A stretch of DNA of 64,000 nt from Argyresthia goedartella (GCA_949825045.1 OX463829.1:18198715-18262714), one strand, 5' to 3'. Positions 32,968 through 42,317 are shown, counted from the stretch's first letter. Translations and numbers: made by a program. Notes: generated by a model not told the origin, from the sequence alone.

Positions 32968-34514
32968 TTACTTGGAACGGATTCCAATGTTGCATGCAAA
33001 GTATAATTAACAGGTGAAATCCCAATAGGGGTGCATGTCATATTACTCTTAACATAAGCTGATGTCAAGTTGAACTTGGTTAAACCAACTATAGCTGCGT
33101 CGATATATTATAAGCTAACAATGTAGCTACTAATTTTCTATATTTATTAGGGACACAATGTTTGACAGCGTCAGCAGTTTTGTAAAGATATCAGTCCCAT
33201 GTAAGAGCTAGACTAGACGGTCGTGTCATTCTGCCAACATAACATCTGTGCATATCTGTATTGTGACTAAGTATAAAATAAAAAACTGACTTTATTACAA
33301 TTAAAGTGTTTAATTAATACAGCAGGCATACGAACATTAAAGGTACAATGTATCCTGTGTCAGAGTAAAGTTATGAATAAATTTATTCATGTCGAAATAT
33401 AAAATAGCATCGCTGTGATGACATGTTAAATTAAATAAATGAATATTCATTCTATGCACAGATTTGTTCTGTAGTTCTGTCAAATTACAGGCATATGGAA
33501 AATTGCATAGTATAAATTTGCATTTCATCCTACTATGTAAGTCTAGAAGTGTTTCAACACTTTTATTCAAATCATTCCGACTAATATTTGAATGATTTCC
33601 TACCATAATTACAATAGTGCTGTACTCATCATAGATACCGCGACTAATCATCTTCACTAGATCTACAAATGAACTATTTGGACAGCAAATGTTCGTTACT
33701 TTTTGGTTAAGCCGGTTATGTAATAGAGGCCCAAATCCTGCACCTACTTTGTCGGAGAACAACAGAGTTTTTCTCTGAGCACATATTTTGGTAGCTGGCG
33801 GTACACGAGTGGAGGTGAGTGGCGGGACACACGTGTTGGAGTGCGGTTTGATGCACGTGGCGGCGGTTGGCGCGGCATTCGTGGCAGCGAGCGTCGCAAC
33901 GTACGAAACGGCGAACGGCGCGGCCCTCGGGGCAGCTTGCGGCATGACACACGCCTCAGCAGGGACAGCGAGCGGCGCGGTGCTCGCGCTGTTGAGCTGC
34001 GAGGTGCCTCCTCGTCGACGACGGCGACGCTGTTTTTTGGTTGGGGCAGCGGTGGACGCTGCAACACTCTCGTTGAGGGGGGTTGAGACCAAAGTTAGTG
34101 ATGTGGGCTCGTCGTCCTTGCTAGTCTCATTCTCCTCATTCTCAATTAGAATGCCCACCATTCCGCATTCTGGCGTTGTAGCTTTACTAACTCAGACGTC
34201 GCGGCTCTGAGTTCTGCTAACTCACTTTGTTCTTTGGCATAACATTGTAGTGTATTTGCTAGCAGCTCATGTAGATGCTGGATTTCTACTCGGGCATGTT
34301 GAAGGTCCGACTGTAAACCTACATTTTTTCCCCGGAGCTCTTGCATCAAGGAGATTCTTAATATTCTGTTTGATAGCCGTTTCAAGGCTAATTTCAGTAG
34401 TTTTATATTACCTCTAGTTTTCTTCATGAATTTATTTAATTTAAAATATTTTTTAATTTTTCTGCTGCTTTTCCGCATGGCTTGGACAATAGTGCTTAGG
34501 TTGAAGGGTAACAC
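32958..34514 (-). pseudogene. LINE C' ORF1 remnant: coiled coil and SGNH-like domain
   Basis: ORF1 proteins of this group bind element RNA. The N-part (34514-34146) is very basic (MRKSSRKIKKYFKLNKFMKK) and then a coiled coil (LQSDLQHARVEIQHLHELL). A frameshift near 34150 leads to an Ala/Pro-rich low-complexity region. The C-terminal domain has LLFSDKVGAGFGPLLHNRL, VIMVGNHSNISRNDL and ILYFDMNKF. The same blocks occur in LINE C ORF1 and look like a degenerate SGNH-hydrolase fold. A lesion at 33337 stops this frame, but the original ORF1 stop is visible at 32958-32960, after PSNLN, where it matches LINE C. Confidence 0.75.
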
Positions 34515-34560
34515 TGGCTGTCAAACGGCAAACAGCTGATTTCACTACGTCCCTAGAAAA

Positions 34561-34896
34561 ATTTATATTTTAATATGATTTAGTGTAATTCTGAGCCCAA
34601 TTTAGTGTTATTTTAGGATTATAGTGTAATGTTAAGTATTTCTATTGTTTGCAGTGTGTCTCGAAACATGTTAAATTTGTGACCGTTGCAGGTTATAAAT
34701 TTAAAAGTATTTGTTATTTCCGTACACTTTCGGCGCTTTTTGTTACCTTATTGTTAAATTATTATATATAACAACGTTTAAAATATATTTCATAGCAATT
34801 AGTGATGTGCAAACGCTGAAAAACGTTACTATTCCACGTAAGTAATTTCGCATTGTTTTGGTGTGCAATTCCTTGATTCTTATCTCAACTGTAACC
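34561..34896. promoter_or_regulatory. Shared upstream region of two head-to-head LINEs
   Basis: About 340 bp between the two ORF1 starts. It must contain the 5' UTR of LINE C and probably part of that of C'. No TATA box is convincing. The exact start of LINE C cannot be fixed because no second copy of its 5' end is present here. Confidence 0.4.
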
Positions 34897-36453
34897 ATGA
34901 TGACCCGCAGAGCTGCTGCTGTCGCCTCCCGACAGCAGGAAAATGACAAGCTCAAAGTTACCTTACTAGAATTAAAAAAATCAAAGGAAATGGTCACCGA
35001 ATTACTCTGTGAAAGGGAGGAAAATGAGAAAGAGCTATTATCAGTACTTGAAAGTAGAGATAAGCTAAAGAAACAATTATGTGTATTAGAACAAGAATGT
35101 AGTGATGTAATTGTTGAGCGGGACAAGTTGCAGGTCACCGTAGATAGCTTCACTGTATGTAGTGCAGAGTACGAGCAAGCCCTGAAATCGATTGATTCCC
35201 TGGAGAAAGCATTGTTCGATGCCCATGAACAAATACATGCACTCCAGGAGGAGAAGGAAAACACCGCAGCGTTGCAGACCCAGAGCCTCTACAGTGAAGT
35301 CGTAGGGATCAGCCCGCAGCTGGTTACTGTTGCAACTGGAAGCCTTGATGATGTCATTGATTTAACTAATGACACATTGCCCACATCAAGGTTATTAGGT
35401 TGCAGCAATAACAAACTAGGTAAAATAAATAGGTATATACGGAAAACTCAGAAATTAATAAAACATAATAAATTGTGTACTAAAAACTTAAAAGTAAGCA
35501 AGAAAAATGTAAACTTATTACATGATTTGAATATGTGTGTATTAGAATTAGAAAGTACTAAGTTGATGTATGAAACTGACACACAAAACTTACATTTGAA
35601 AATCCAAAGCTTGGAGGATTCATTGAGATCACTAAACAGTGCATATTTGAACTCTGAGAAAGTTATAAATGAATACTCATTGGCTATGGATGATTTAATT
35701 CAAGAAATGAACCATAATTGTGAGCGGTTTGAGTCGCTGACCAACAACCATACTTGTCGCTGTGAGCAGAAAGGTGGTTGTTTGACAGCGGGCAACTCTC
35801 CGGGCTTGTGTGACAGTTTACCAACACAAGGTGTTACTGATAATAGTTCTGCCAAGTCTGATATGACCACAACACCTGATATTATAATGTACTGTGATGA
35901 GATTGGAAGTGGCATGGGCTCAGCACTCCACTCATACTCTAAGGGACATAGTGTTATTAGTAATTGCTCACCTTTTAGCACTGTAGATAATATTATAAAT
36001 CAAATTTTGAATGACAGCACTATCACAGCCAGTGCCACACTGATAATTTTCATGGGCAATAGGGGAGATGTGAACAAAAATAATTTAATAAAATTTTATG
36101 AAACATTGAATGGTCTTAGTGTGAAAAAAATTATATTGTTCACATTTCCCTACTGCAACCAATTGACACAAAATGAAAATGTATATAGACATAATATGAA
36201 TATAACTATGTACAATTTATGTACATATAATAATAAGTTTGATATTATTGACACTAACAATTATGTTAGTAATTATTTTACTATGACTAAAGGTAGATTT
36301 TACCTTTCAAATTATTGTAAACGACAAATAGCTATGTCACTATTATATTTATATGACATTACAGCCAAAAATTTGGCTTCTAACTCTGCTTTTACTGAGC
36401 AGCCTAATATGAATCTGGTATCAGACCAGAATAACAGGATGCATTTAAATTAG
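34897..36453 (+). CDS. LINE C ORF1 protein (coiled coil + SGNH-like)
   Basis: 518 residues. I chose ATG at 34897 (ACCATGATG) because the frame upstream has only non-ATG codons. Residues ~5-135 are a long heptad-rich coiled coil (KLKVTLLELKKSKEMVTELL), likely for trimerisation. A basic patch follows (KINRYIRKTQKLIKHNKL, ~175), then a second coiled coil (~215-265) and a Cys/His patch (HTCRCEQKGGC, ~290). Residues ~330-490 form an SGNH-like domain: MYCDEIGSGMGSALH for block I, IFMGNRGDVNKNNL for the GxND block, and DIIDTNNYV late. The block-I catalytic Ser is replaced, so an esterase activity is doubtful. It overlaps ORF2 through a slippery site. I infer RNA binding and ribonucleoprotein formation. 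Confidence 0.8.
   Translation: MMTRRAAAVASRQQENDKLKVTLLELKKSKEMVTELLCEREENEKELLSVLESRDKLKKQLCVLEQECSDVIVERDKLQVTVDSFTVCSAEYEQALKSIDSLEKALFDAHEQIHALQEEKENTAALQTQSLYSEVVGISPQLVTVATGSLDDVIDLTNDTLPTSRLLGCSNNKLGKINRYIRKTQKLIKHNKLCTKNLKVSKKNVNLLHDLNMCVLELESTKLMYETDTQNLHLKIQSLEDSLRSLNSAYLNSEKVINEYSLAMDDLIQEMNHNCERFESLTNNHTCRCEQKGGCLTAGNSPGLCDSLPTQGVTDNSSAKSDMTTTPDIIMYCDEIGSGMGSALHSYSKGHSVISNCSPFSTVDNIINQILNDSTITASATLIIFMGNRGDVNKNNLIKFYETLNGLSVKKIILFTFPYCNQLTQNENVYRHNMNITMYNLCTYNNKFDIIDTNNYVSNYFTMTKGRFYLSNYCKRQIAMSLLYLYDITAKNLASNSAFTEQPNMNLVSDQNNRMHLN
36444..36450 (+). promoter_or_regulatory. Candidate -1 ribosomal frameshift site (T TTA AAT)
   Basis: TTTAAAT fits the X XXY YYZ rule exactly in the ORF1 reading phase (CAT TTA AAT TAG). 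The ORF1 stop follows at once. A -1 slip gives TTA GTT CAT, the ORF2 frame, open to 39374. A weak 5-bp stem (CAGAG/CTCTG) starts 15 nt downstream. The same heptamer and the following TAGTTCATA are kept in LINE C'. Confidence 0.65.
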
Positions 36454-39374
36454 TTCATAGGACAACAGAGGACCCAGGCTCTGGCAACATATGTTCTAGT
36501 ATATTAGAAAACCCTAAAAATAAGGGAAGCTCACATGCTAAGTATATAAGCCTGGTTCATCAGAATATTCAATGTATTAGAGGCAAAGATCTACAAATAG
36601 AGTTATTTTTAAATTGTAATAAAATTGACATTTTGTGCATAACAGAGCACTGGTTAACTATTAATGAAATTATGTTTAGCTTTAAAGATCACCAGGTTGG
36701 TAGTTCGTTCACCAGACTTAATTCAATACATGGTGGGGCATTAATCATACTAAACAATCAAATGAAATTCAAGGAACGTAAGGACATTGTTTCCTTATCT
36801 GTTGAACGAACTATAGAACTTGCAGCTGTGGAATTAGAACAGTTCATCGTTATATGTGTCCATAGGCCACCCTTGAGCGACTTTGAAATGTTCGAGAAAA
36901 TAATGGAATCCGTCCTAACTATTTCATCACACAGTACGAAACGATTAATTATATGTGGTGACTTTAATGTTAATCTGTTAGAAAGAACTACTCTCAGCGT
37001 TAGATTAATAAATCTTTTCTCATCATTTAGGCTTAGCCATTTATTTATGGAGCCAACAAGAGTGACTGCTACTAGTGCTACATGCATTGACAACATTTTT
37101 ACTGATGTTATTCCAATCAGTAAAAGTGTTATCAGTGAATTGGATTCAGATCATTTAGGTCAATTATTTCAATTTGATTCTATTAGAGAACCTGTCATTA
37201 AAAAGAAAATTTCGTTTGTGCCAATAACTGCTGACCGGTTAGAAAGAATGAGATACTCTTTAGCCCAGGAACTACCGTTTTTGGCTGCTGAACAGTCTCC
37301 TAATATAATGTATAACTTATTCTTTGAAACCTTTATGAAACAGTACAGCGCGATATTCACTTCAAAATCGGTTGTGGTTAGTGGTTCAAACGACTTTAGT
37401 ACGTGGGCTACTGCAGAGTTGCATAAACGCAGGCAAGCATTGTATGCATTGTATGAGGAACGACGGTTCAACATGAGTGACGAATTTAAAGAACAAGTCA
37501 AACAGTTCTCCAAACAATTTAAATTAGACTGTCATACAGCTAAACGTAATTTTCTGAGTAGTAAAATTAAGAATAGTTCCGATGTTATAAAAACGACTTG
37601 GAAAATAATTAATGAGGAGGCCGGTCGTAGTAAAAAAGCGAGTCACGATTACGAACTAAAAATCAATGGACAGCTTACGAGTTCTAGCTTAGAAGTTGCA
37701 ACTGAATTTGAATCGTTTTTTACTAATGCACCGGCTTCCACGACTAAGTATTTAAATTCGTCACCTTTGTCTGCTGTTGCAATATTAAAAGATAATGTCT
37801 CAGAGTGTGCTTCATACTTGAATTTTAAGCACGTCACAAGTTCAGATGTCGTAAAGGCATTTAAATTGATAAATGTTAAGAAAACGAATGATCTTTGGGG
37901 ACTCTCTGTTCACGTCGTTAAATCCCTGATCGAATTAATTGCACCTGACCTAGCGGTCATTTTCAACAATTGTATAGACTGCGGTGAATTTCCTGATTTA
38001 ATGAAACAAAGTAAGATAATTCCCCTCTTCAAAGCAGGTAGTACTCAAGACCCCACCAATTTCAGACCTATATCAATACTACCAACTTTTAGTAAAATTT
38101 TTGAGAAATTAATCTTATCACAGCTATTACATCATTTTGAATCAAATAAGCTAATGCATAACAAACAGTTTGGATTCACTCGCGGTCGTTCAACAACAGA
38201 TGCCGGAATTCAGTTCATTGAAAGTATTTTTGATGCCTGGGAAGAGTCACAAGATGCCCTAGGCATTTTTTGTGACTTATCTAAGGCTTTTGATTGCGTT
38301 TGTCATGAAACATTGATCAGGAAATTACATCATTATGGAGTTAGAGACACGTCATTGAATTTGTTAAAATCTTATCTGAACGGAAGAATACAAAGGGTAG
38401 ACGTAAACGGAGAACGATCACCAGGATCATTGGTTTCTTTGGGCGTGCCACAGGGCTCAATATTGGGACCCTTCCTATTCCTCATCTATATAAACGACTT
38501 ACCCTATCTAGGAAGGGACTGTCATGATATGGTACTGTTTGCTGATGACACCTCACTTATTTTTAAAACAAAGCGAAACCAACACGCTACTGATGATCAC
38601 GTGAACAATACCATATCAAGAGTGGTAAATTGGTTTAATGTTAATAATTTGCTATTAAATGAGAAAAAGACTAAATGTGTTAAGTTTCTTACTACTAACG
38701 TTAAAAATAATCAGACATGTATAACAATTAAAAATGAGGAATTGGAATTGGTAACCAGCACAGTGTTTCTAGGTATAACGTTGGATTCCAAACTCCAATG
38801 GGGTCCACATATTGATAAGCTATCGAACAGACTGAGCTCTGCAGCTTTTGCATGCAGGAAAATCCGTCACTTGACAGATTTAAAAACAGCCAGATTAGTT
38901 TATTTTAGTTATTTTCATAGTATTATGTCCTACGGTATTCTGCTCTGGGGCAGTGCTGCTGACATAAATACTATTTTTGTGCTGCAAAAGCGGGCTGTTC
39001 GTGCGATTTATAAAATGAATAATAGAGATTCTCTTAGAAATAAGTTTAAAGAAGTAAATATATTGACAGTCCATAGTCAATATATTTACGAGAATATTAT
39101 GTATGTCCATAAGAACATTGTTAACTTTCGAAGAAACTGTGATATACATAACTTTAATACTAGAAACAAGGACAAACTTGCAGTGCCCACTACTCGGCTC
39201 CATAAAATAAAAAACTCGTTCAAGGGTAATTGTGTAAGATTTTACAATAAACTCCCAAGCACTTTGACAGATCTATCAATTAATAAGTTCAAGAAATACA
39301 TCAAGCAAAGGCTTATTTCTAAAGCTTACTACAGTATTAAAGAGTACATAGACGATAAAAATGCTTGGGACTGA
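36450..39374 (+). CDS. LINE C ORF2 polyprotein (endonuclease-RT), no own ATG
   Basis: About 974 codons if entered by -1 frameshift at 36450. The endonuclease (first ~230 residues) has all its motifs: VHQNIQ, ITEHWL, CVHRPP, CGDFNVNLL, TCIDNIFTD and DSDHLGQ. After a linker, the RT has FRPISILPTFSKIFEKL, QFGFTRGRSTTDAG, IFCDLSKAFDCV (38262), LGVPQGSILGPFLFLIYIN (38440) and the catalytic LFADDTSL (38535). Thumb and C-terminal domain follow (SYGILLWGSAADINTIFVLQ) to YIDDKNAWD. There is no RNase H. The frame has no ATG before the second endonuclease motif, so a conventional start would make an enzyme without its catalytic Asn and Glu. All residues needed for activity appear present. Confidence 0.85.
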   Translation, partial: LVHRTTEDPGSGNICSSILENPKNKGSSHAKYISLVHQNIQCIRGKDLQIELFLNCNKIDILCITEHWLTINEIMFSFKDHQVGSSFTRLNSIHGGALIILNNQMKFKERKDIVSLSVERTIELAAVELEQFIVICVHRPPLSDFEMFEKIMESVLTISSHSTKRLIICGDFNVNLLERTTLSVRLINLFSSFRLSHLFMEPTRVTATSATCIDNIFTDVIPISKSVISELDSDHLGQLFQFDSIREPVIKKKISFVPITADRLERMRYSLAQELPFLAAEQSPNIMYNLFFETFMKQYSAIFTSKSVVVSGSNDFSTWATAELHKRRQALYALYEERRFNMSDEFKEQVKQFSKQFKLDCHTAKRNFLSSKIKNSSDVIKTTWKIINEEAGRSKKASHDYELKINGQLTSSSLEVATEFESFFTNAPASTTKYLNSSPLSAVAILKDNVSECASYLNFKHVTSSDVVKAFKLINVKKTNDLWGLSVHVVKSLIELIAPDLAVIFNNCIDCGEFPDLMKQSKIIPLFKAGSTQDPTNFRPISILPTFSKIFEKLILSQLLHHFESNKLMHNKQFGFTRGRSTTDAGIQFIESIFDAWEESQDALGIFCDLSKAFDCVCHETLIRKLHHYGVRDTSLNLLKSYLNGRIQRVDVNGERSPGSLVSLGVPQGSILGPFLFLIYINDLPYLGRDCHDMVLFADDTSLIFKTKRNQHATDDHVNNTISRVVNWFNVNNLLLNEKKTKCVKFLTTNVKNNQTCITIKNEELELVTSTVFLGITLDSKLQWGPHIDKLSNRLSSAAFACRKIRHLTDLKTARLVYFSYFHSIMSYGILLWGSAADINTIFVLQKRAVRAIYKMNNRDSLRNKFKEVNILTVHSQYIYENIMYVHKNIVNFRRNCDIHNFNTRNKDKLAVPTTRLHKIKNSFKGNCVRFYNKLPSTLTDLSINKFKKYIKQRLISKAYYSIKEYIDDKNAWD

Positions 39375-39740
39375 ATTGTTCTAATTAATTGTGAGCATCC
39401 TCACTGCCAGAGTTTCTTTTACTGGACACTTGGAGGCCTTTTACACCTCCAAAGATTAATTTAATTATACAACTCTTGACTGTGGGGACCATTTACATCT
39501 CCTATTATCATTGTATTATCGACTAAAGAGACTATACATCTCTGTTATTTATATTTTAATTATTTTATTATGACATGAGACTCTTTACATCTCTCAGAAA
39601 CAATAATTAAGTACTTTTTTTTTTTTCTGATAATATGATAATAATACCAAATGTTCTGTAAAAAATGAAATGAAATGACATGTGAAAGTGCCCTTGTGGC
39701 CTATTTACAGAATAAACGTTTTGAGTTTTGAGTTTTTGAG
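39375..39740 (+). repeat. LINE C 3' UTR with four hairpins and heptamer tail
   Basis: Four related short stems with a TTACA(C/T)-type loop: GGAGGCCTTTTACACCTCC (39432-39450), GGGGACCATTTACATCTCC (39484-39502), AGAGACTATACATCTCT (39527-39543) and GAGACTCTTTACATCTC (within 39576-39596). The tail is (TTTTGAG)3 after AATAAA. Confidence 0.8.
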
Positions 39741-40119
39741 TTGGCTACTTCAAGTTCTTGTTGGATAGTTGGATTGCACATATCAGTCAACTTCAAGTTT
39801 GCCTCATTGAGTTGGTATTGGAGGAATTTACTGCGGTCACAAGCAGAAGCAAGGTCAGTGCGCAGGGTGTCAAAAGATTCCACTAGTTTTTCCAATCTTT
39901 GCATCTCATTTTGCGACTCCTCGTGTGTTTCTCGCAAATTAGACACACTATCTCTAAGCTGTGAGTTCTTGGCTTTCAAGCTTTTTATCTCAAAGTCATT
40001 TTCATTGCGCTCTTCCAATAGCCTTTGGTTTAACTCCTCTGCGTCAGTTAGTTGTTGCTGGAGTTTAGAAATACGCTGCTCTGCATGCATTTTCCGCGTA
40101 GTAATGTTGGATGCCAAGG
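39741..40119 (-). CDS. Coiled-coil open frame: host exon or LINE ORF1 remnant
   Basis: On the minus strand a frame opens just after a good splice acceptor (TTTTATTTCCAG, ending at 40120). It encodes about 120 residues of heptad-rich sequence (ISKLQQQLTDAEELNQRLLE ... RLEKLVESFDTLRTDL) until the tail of LINE C. A host exon interrupted by the LINE explains the acceptor. However, TTRKMHAEQRISKLQQQ and NENDFEIKSL recall the ORF1 N-terminus of LINE C (MTRRAAAVASRQQENDK, REENEKELL), so an old related ORF1 is equally possible. No function is assigned. The last residues before the stop come from the LINE tail. Confidence 0.4.
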
Positions 40120-40120
40120 C

Positions 40121-41334
40121 TGGAAATAAAATAAAAAAGAATGGGTGCTCCGAACAAAATTAAAATAAAACAGAAGGAATAAAGACTTGCAGTTAGTAGC
40201 TGTAGTACTGATATGATAGTTCCTAATTCCCTATATAGCTATTCTACGTCAAAGTCAACAAGTTTCAATTAAACTATTACAAGTAAATATAGGTTAACAG
40301 TATAAATGTCCTGAACTAATGAAAGTTATACTTATTATCTAACAATTTTAGTCGTTTTGCAAGTGTTGTGCTGATCAGCTGTGAAGTGAGTACCTAATAT
40401 GTCTCTAGAATTACCTACAAGCTTACACTATATTCACACTAATTGCCAAGGTCTAACCTATCAGTGCTCTTGTGTGTATCGTGTAATAAATATGAGTGAA
40501 CAGCTAGTTTTATCGTCAAAAGTACTTCCACAGATTGTCAAGTGCTAAGAGACAAAACAAAGACGCTGCGGTGTGAGGATGGACGTTTCTCACAATAGTG
40601 AGAGTTGAGCAGTATGTAGTGTATAAGTATATAGTTAAGTTCAAGTCATATACTTGTAAAATATGAATAAGCAAATATGAAAAACAATACTCCCCCGGGG
40701 TTTTTCCGTTGGCAGTTTGAAATTTCCTTTGTCTTTCGGTCCGTGATAGATTATTTTATCACAATTACAATTCTGACCACATTTAGCACCGGCACACTTT
40801 AGTTGACTTAACAAACACTTAAATCAACACTATATTCAGAAATAGACGAATTAAAACAAATTAATTTAGTTAAAATACAGCACAGCTGTTTTTGACGTGT
40901 AGCCTCGGGTCCAACAAATAATCAAGTTACTATAAACATGCCAAACTAGTGCATTTAATAGCAGCAAGAAAATTCAATTTTGAAATTACACAGATTCTAA
41001 ATTATTTATCATTAAATTAGAAAAAAACGTAATAAATAATAAAGATATCTATTTATCTTTAAGGTTTAACAAAAAAATCTAATTTTTATCCAAGCGTCGG
41101 GGGACCGCGAGAATCAAGCGAACAGCTTTTTAAATTGTTCTAACTTATCCATTAAGTTTTTCATATGGTTGATTATAGACATAAATAGAGTTAGCAGCCC
41201 CCGACCGATTTTCTTGGTTTTTTTATTAAGTTCATAGCATTAATTCTTTGAGTCGGGGGTTTCAAAATTATTTTATCCTTTTTCAACTACGTTTTAACCG
41301 TCGTGGGTTTTAAAAAAAAAAATTTTTTTTTTTT
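40121..41334. other. No gene recognised; small Cys-rich open stretch
   Basis: On the minus strand at about 40830-40640 a frame without ATG reads LKCAGAKCGQNCNCDKIIYH, a metallothionein-like cysteine spacing, then ends. 41260-41320 is an inverted copy of the repeat scrap at 29.7 kb. Otherwise AT-rich and featureless. Confidence 0.35.
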
Positions 41335-41482
41335 AGTATTTGTTGTTATAGCGGCAACCAAAATACATCATCTGTGCAAATTTCAACTGTCTAACCGTCA
41401 CTGGACGGACAGATGGACGGACAGACGGCGGAGGCTTAGTAACAGGGTCCCGTTTGGCAACCTTCAGGTACGGAAACTTAAA
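41335..41482 (+). repeat. GTCY-type repeat, right half
   Basis: TTGTTGTTATAGCGGCAAC, CATCATCTGTGCAAATTTC, GGACGGACAGATGGACGGAC and AGGGTCCCGTTTGGCAACCT: the right half of the dispersed repeat with its GACG/GACA microsatellite. Confidence 0.85.
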
Positions 41483-41509
41483 AAACATTTGATCAAGCTG
41501 CTTTAATCC

Positions 41510-41765
41510 CATAAATTTCATAACTCTGCAAAATTTCAAAGGCTGACCAACAGTTCTGTTCCCGAAGGGTACTAAACAGGACCTAGCCTCCGCTGTCCGT
41601 CCGTCCGTCATTCCGTCTGTCTGTCCGTCTGCGGGCAGTCTGTATCTCATGAAACGTGATACAGAGATACGTGGTACAGACATCAAATTGAACAAATAAT
41701 GAACCACAGGCGTTTTACAAAATTGAAGGGTGACCCCATACAAACGGGACCCTTCGTGTGCGATC
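41510..41765 (-). repeat. GTCY-type repeat, inverted and rearranged
   Basis: CCGAAGGGTACTAAACAGGA, then GTCCGTCCGTCC...GTCTGTCTGTCC and CTGTATCTCATGAAACGTGA. Tail to tail with the copy at 41335. Confidence 0.8.
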
Positions 41766-42317
41766 CGTCCAGCGATTCGATTTTTTTATTAATATACGTA
41801 CAATAAGAATATCCGCTTCTTCCCAGTGAAAAGCACCACAGAAAATTTTAATTTCCGTGCATTTATTTTTCACCGGATACTAAAATTACATTATAGCTTA
41901 ATTTACCGATTAGTTTACAGAGTCGTGAATGCAGCGAATGGGGGGAGAGATTTATGGACTAATTTAATAGGGGTGCCCATTGGAAATTCAATTAATAACG
42001 ATTTCCTGCAAGCATTTTGAGGGCGTGAATAGATTCCGGCCTGTTTTTTACTGGAAATAATTCGGCGCTTGTAGGCTTATTAAACGGGGATGTAATGGAA
42101 CATAGTAATTAATTCAAATTCATGGAGTGGGGAGAGAATTTATGAGTAGGTAACGATCATTATTCCATTTTATTTGGCAACTAATTATTTAATCGACTTT
42201 CTATTCAAAATATAACAATAAGGGGTTTATATAATGCAGTTACTTTTAAGTCAACATATAAGACTAGGCGATAACGGAGTGAGGAGCGCAGTAGTAGTAC
42301 AAATATATTTATTGTTC
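41766..42317. other. No gene; possible conserved non-coding block
   Basis: 41830-42200 contains many AATTAA/TAATTA-type motifs and no repeat signature of this window. Confidence 0.3.

Larger units (their letters stand above)
29769..34560 (-). mobile_element. LINE family C', near full-length but decayed
   Basis: Minus-strand element. The 3' tail is a TTTGAC hexamer repeat (29769-29795). A 3' UTR hairpin (CTGTGGGAG arms, 29872-29905) is also present in the copy at 49.2 kb. It contains ORF1, a conserved ORF1/ORF2 junction, endonuclease and RT. The 5' boundary is approximate. It lies head to head with the intact LINE C. Confidence 0.85.
34740..39740 (+). mobile_element. LINE family C, full length, possibly active
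   Basis: A CR1/jockey-superfamily LINE with open ORF1 and ORF2, a 365-bp 3' UTR holding four similar hairpins, an AATAAA signal at 39712 and a TTTTGAG heptamer tail (39717-39740). The 5' limit is uncertain by about 150 bp. The 3' end abuts the coiled-coil open frame on the opposite strand. Confidence 0.9.

Noticed and set aside
33716..34210. Long overlapping frames on both strands in the Ala/Pro-rich part of LINE C' ORF1
   Set aside because: Low-complexity GC-rich sequence opens several frames; only one continues into the SGNH-like domain.
29694..41320. Inverted copies at 29.7 and 41.3 kb as terminal repeats of one 11.6-kb element
   Set aside because: The similarity covers only about 65 bp, lies at the edge of another dispersed repeat, and the interior consists of independent LINEs.
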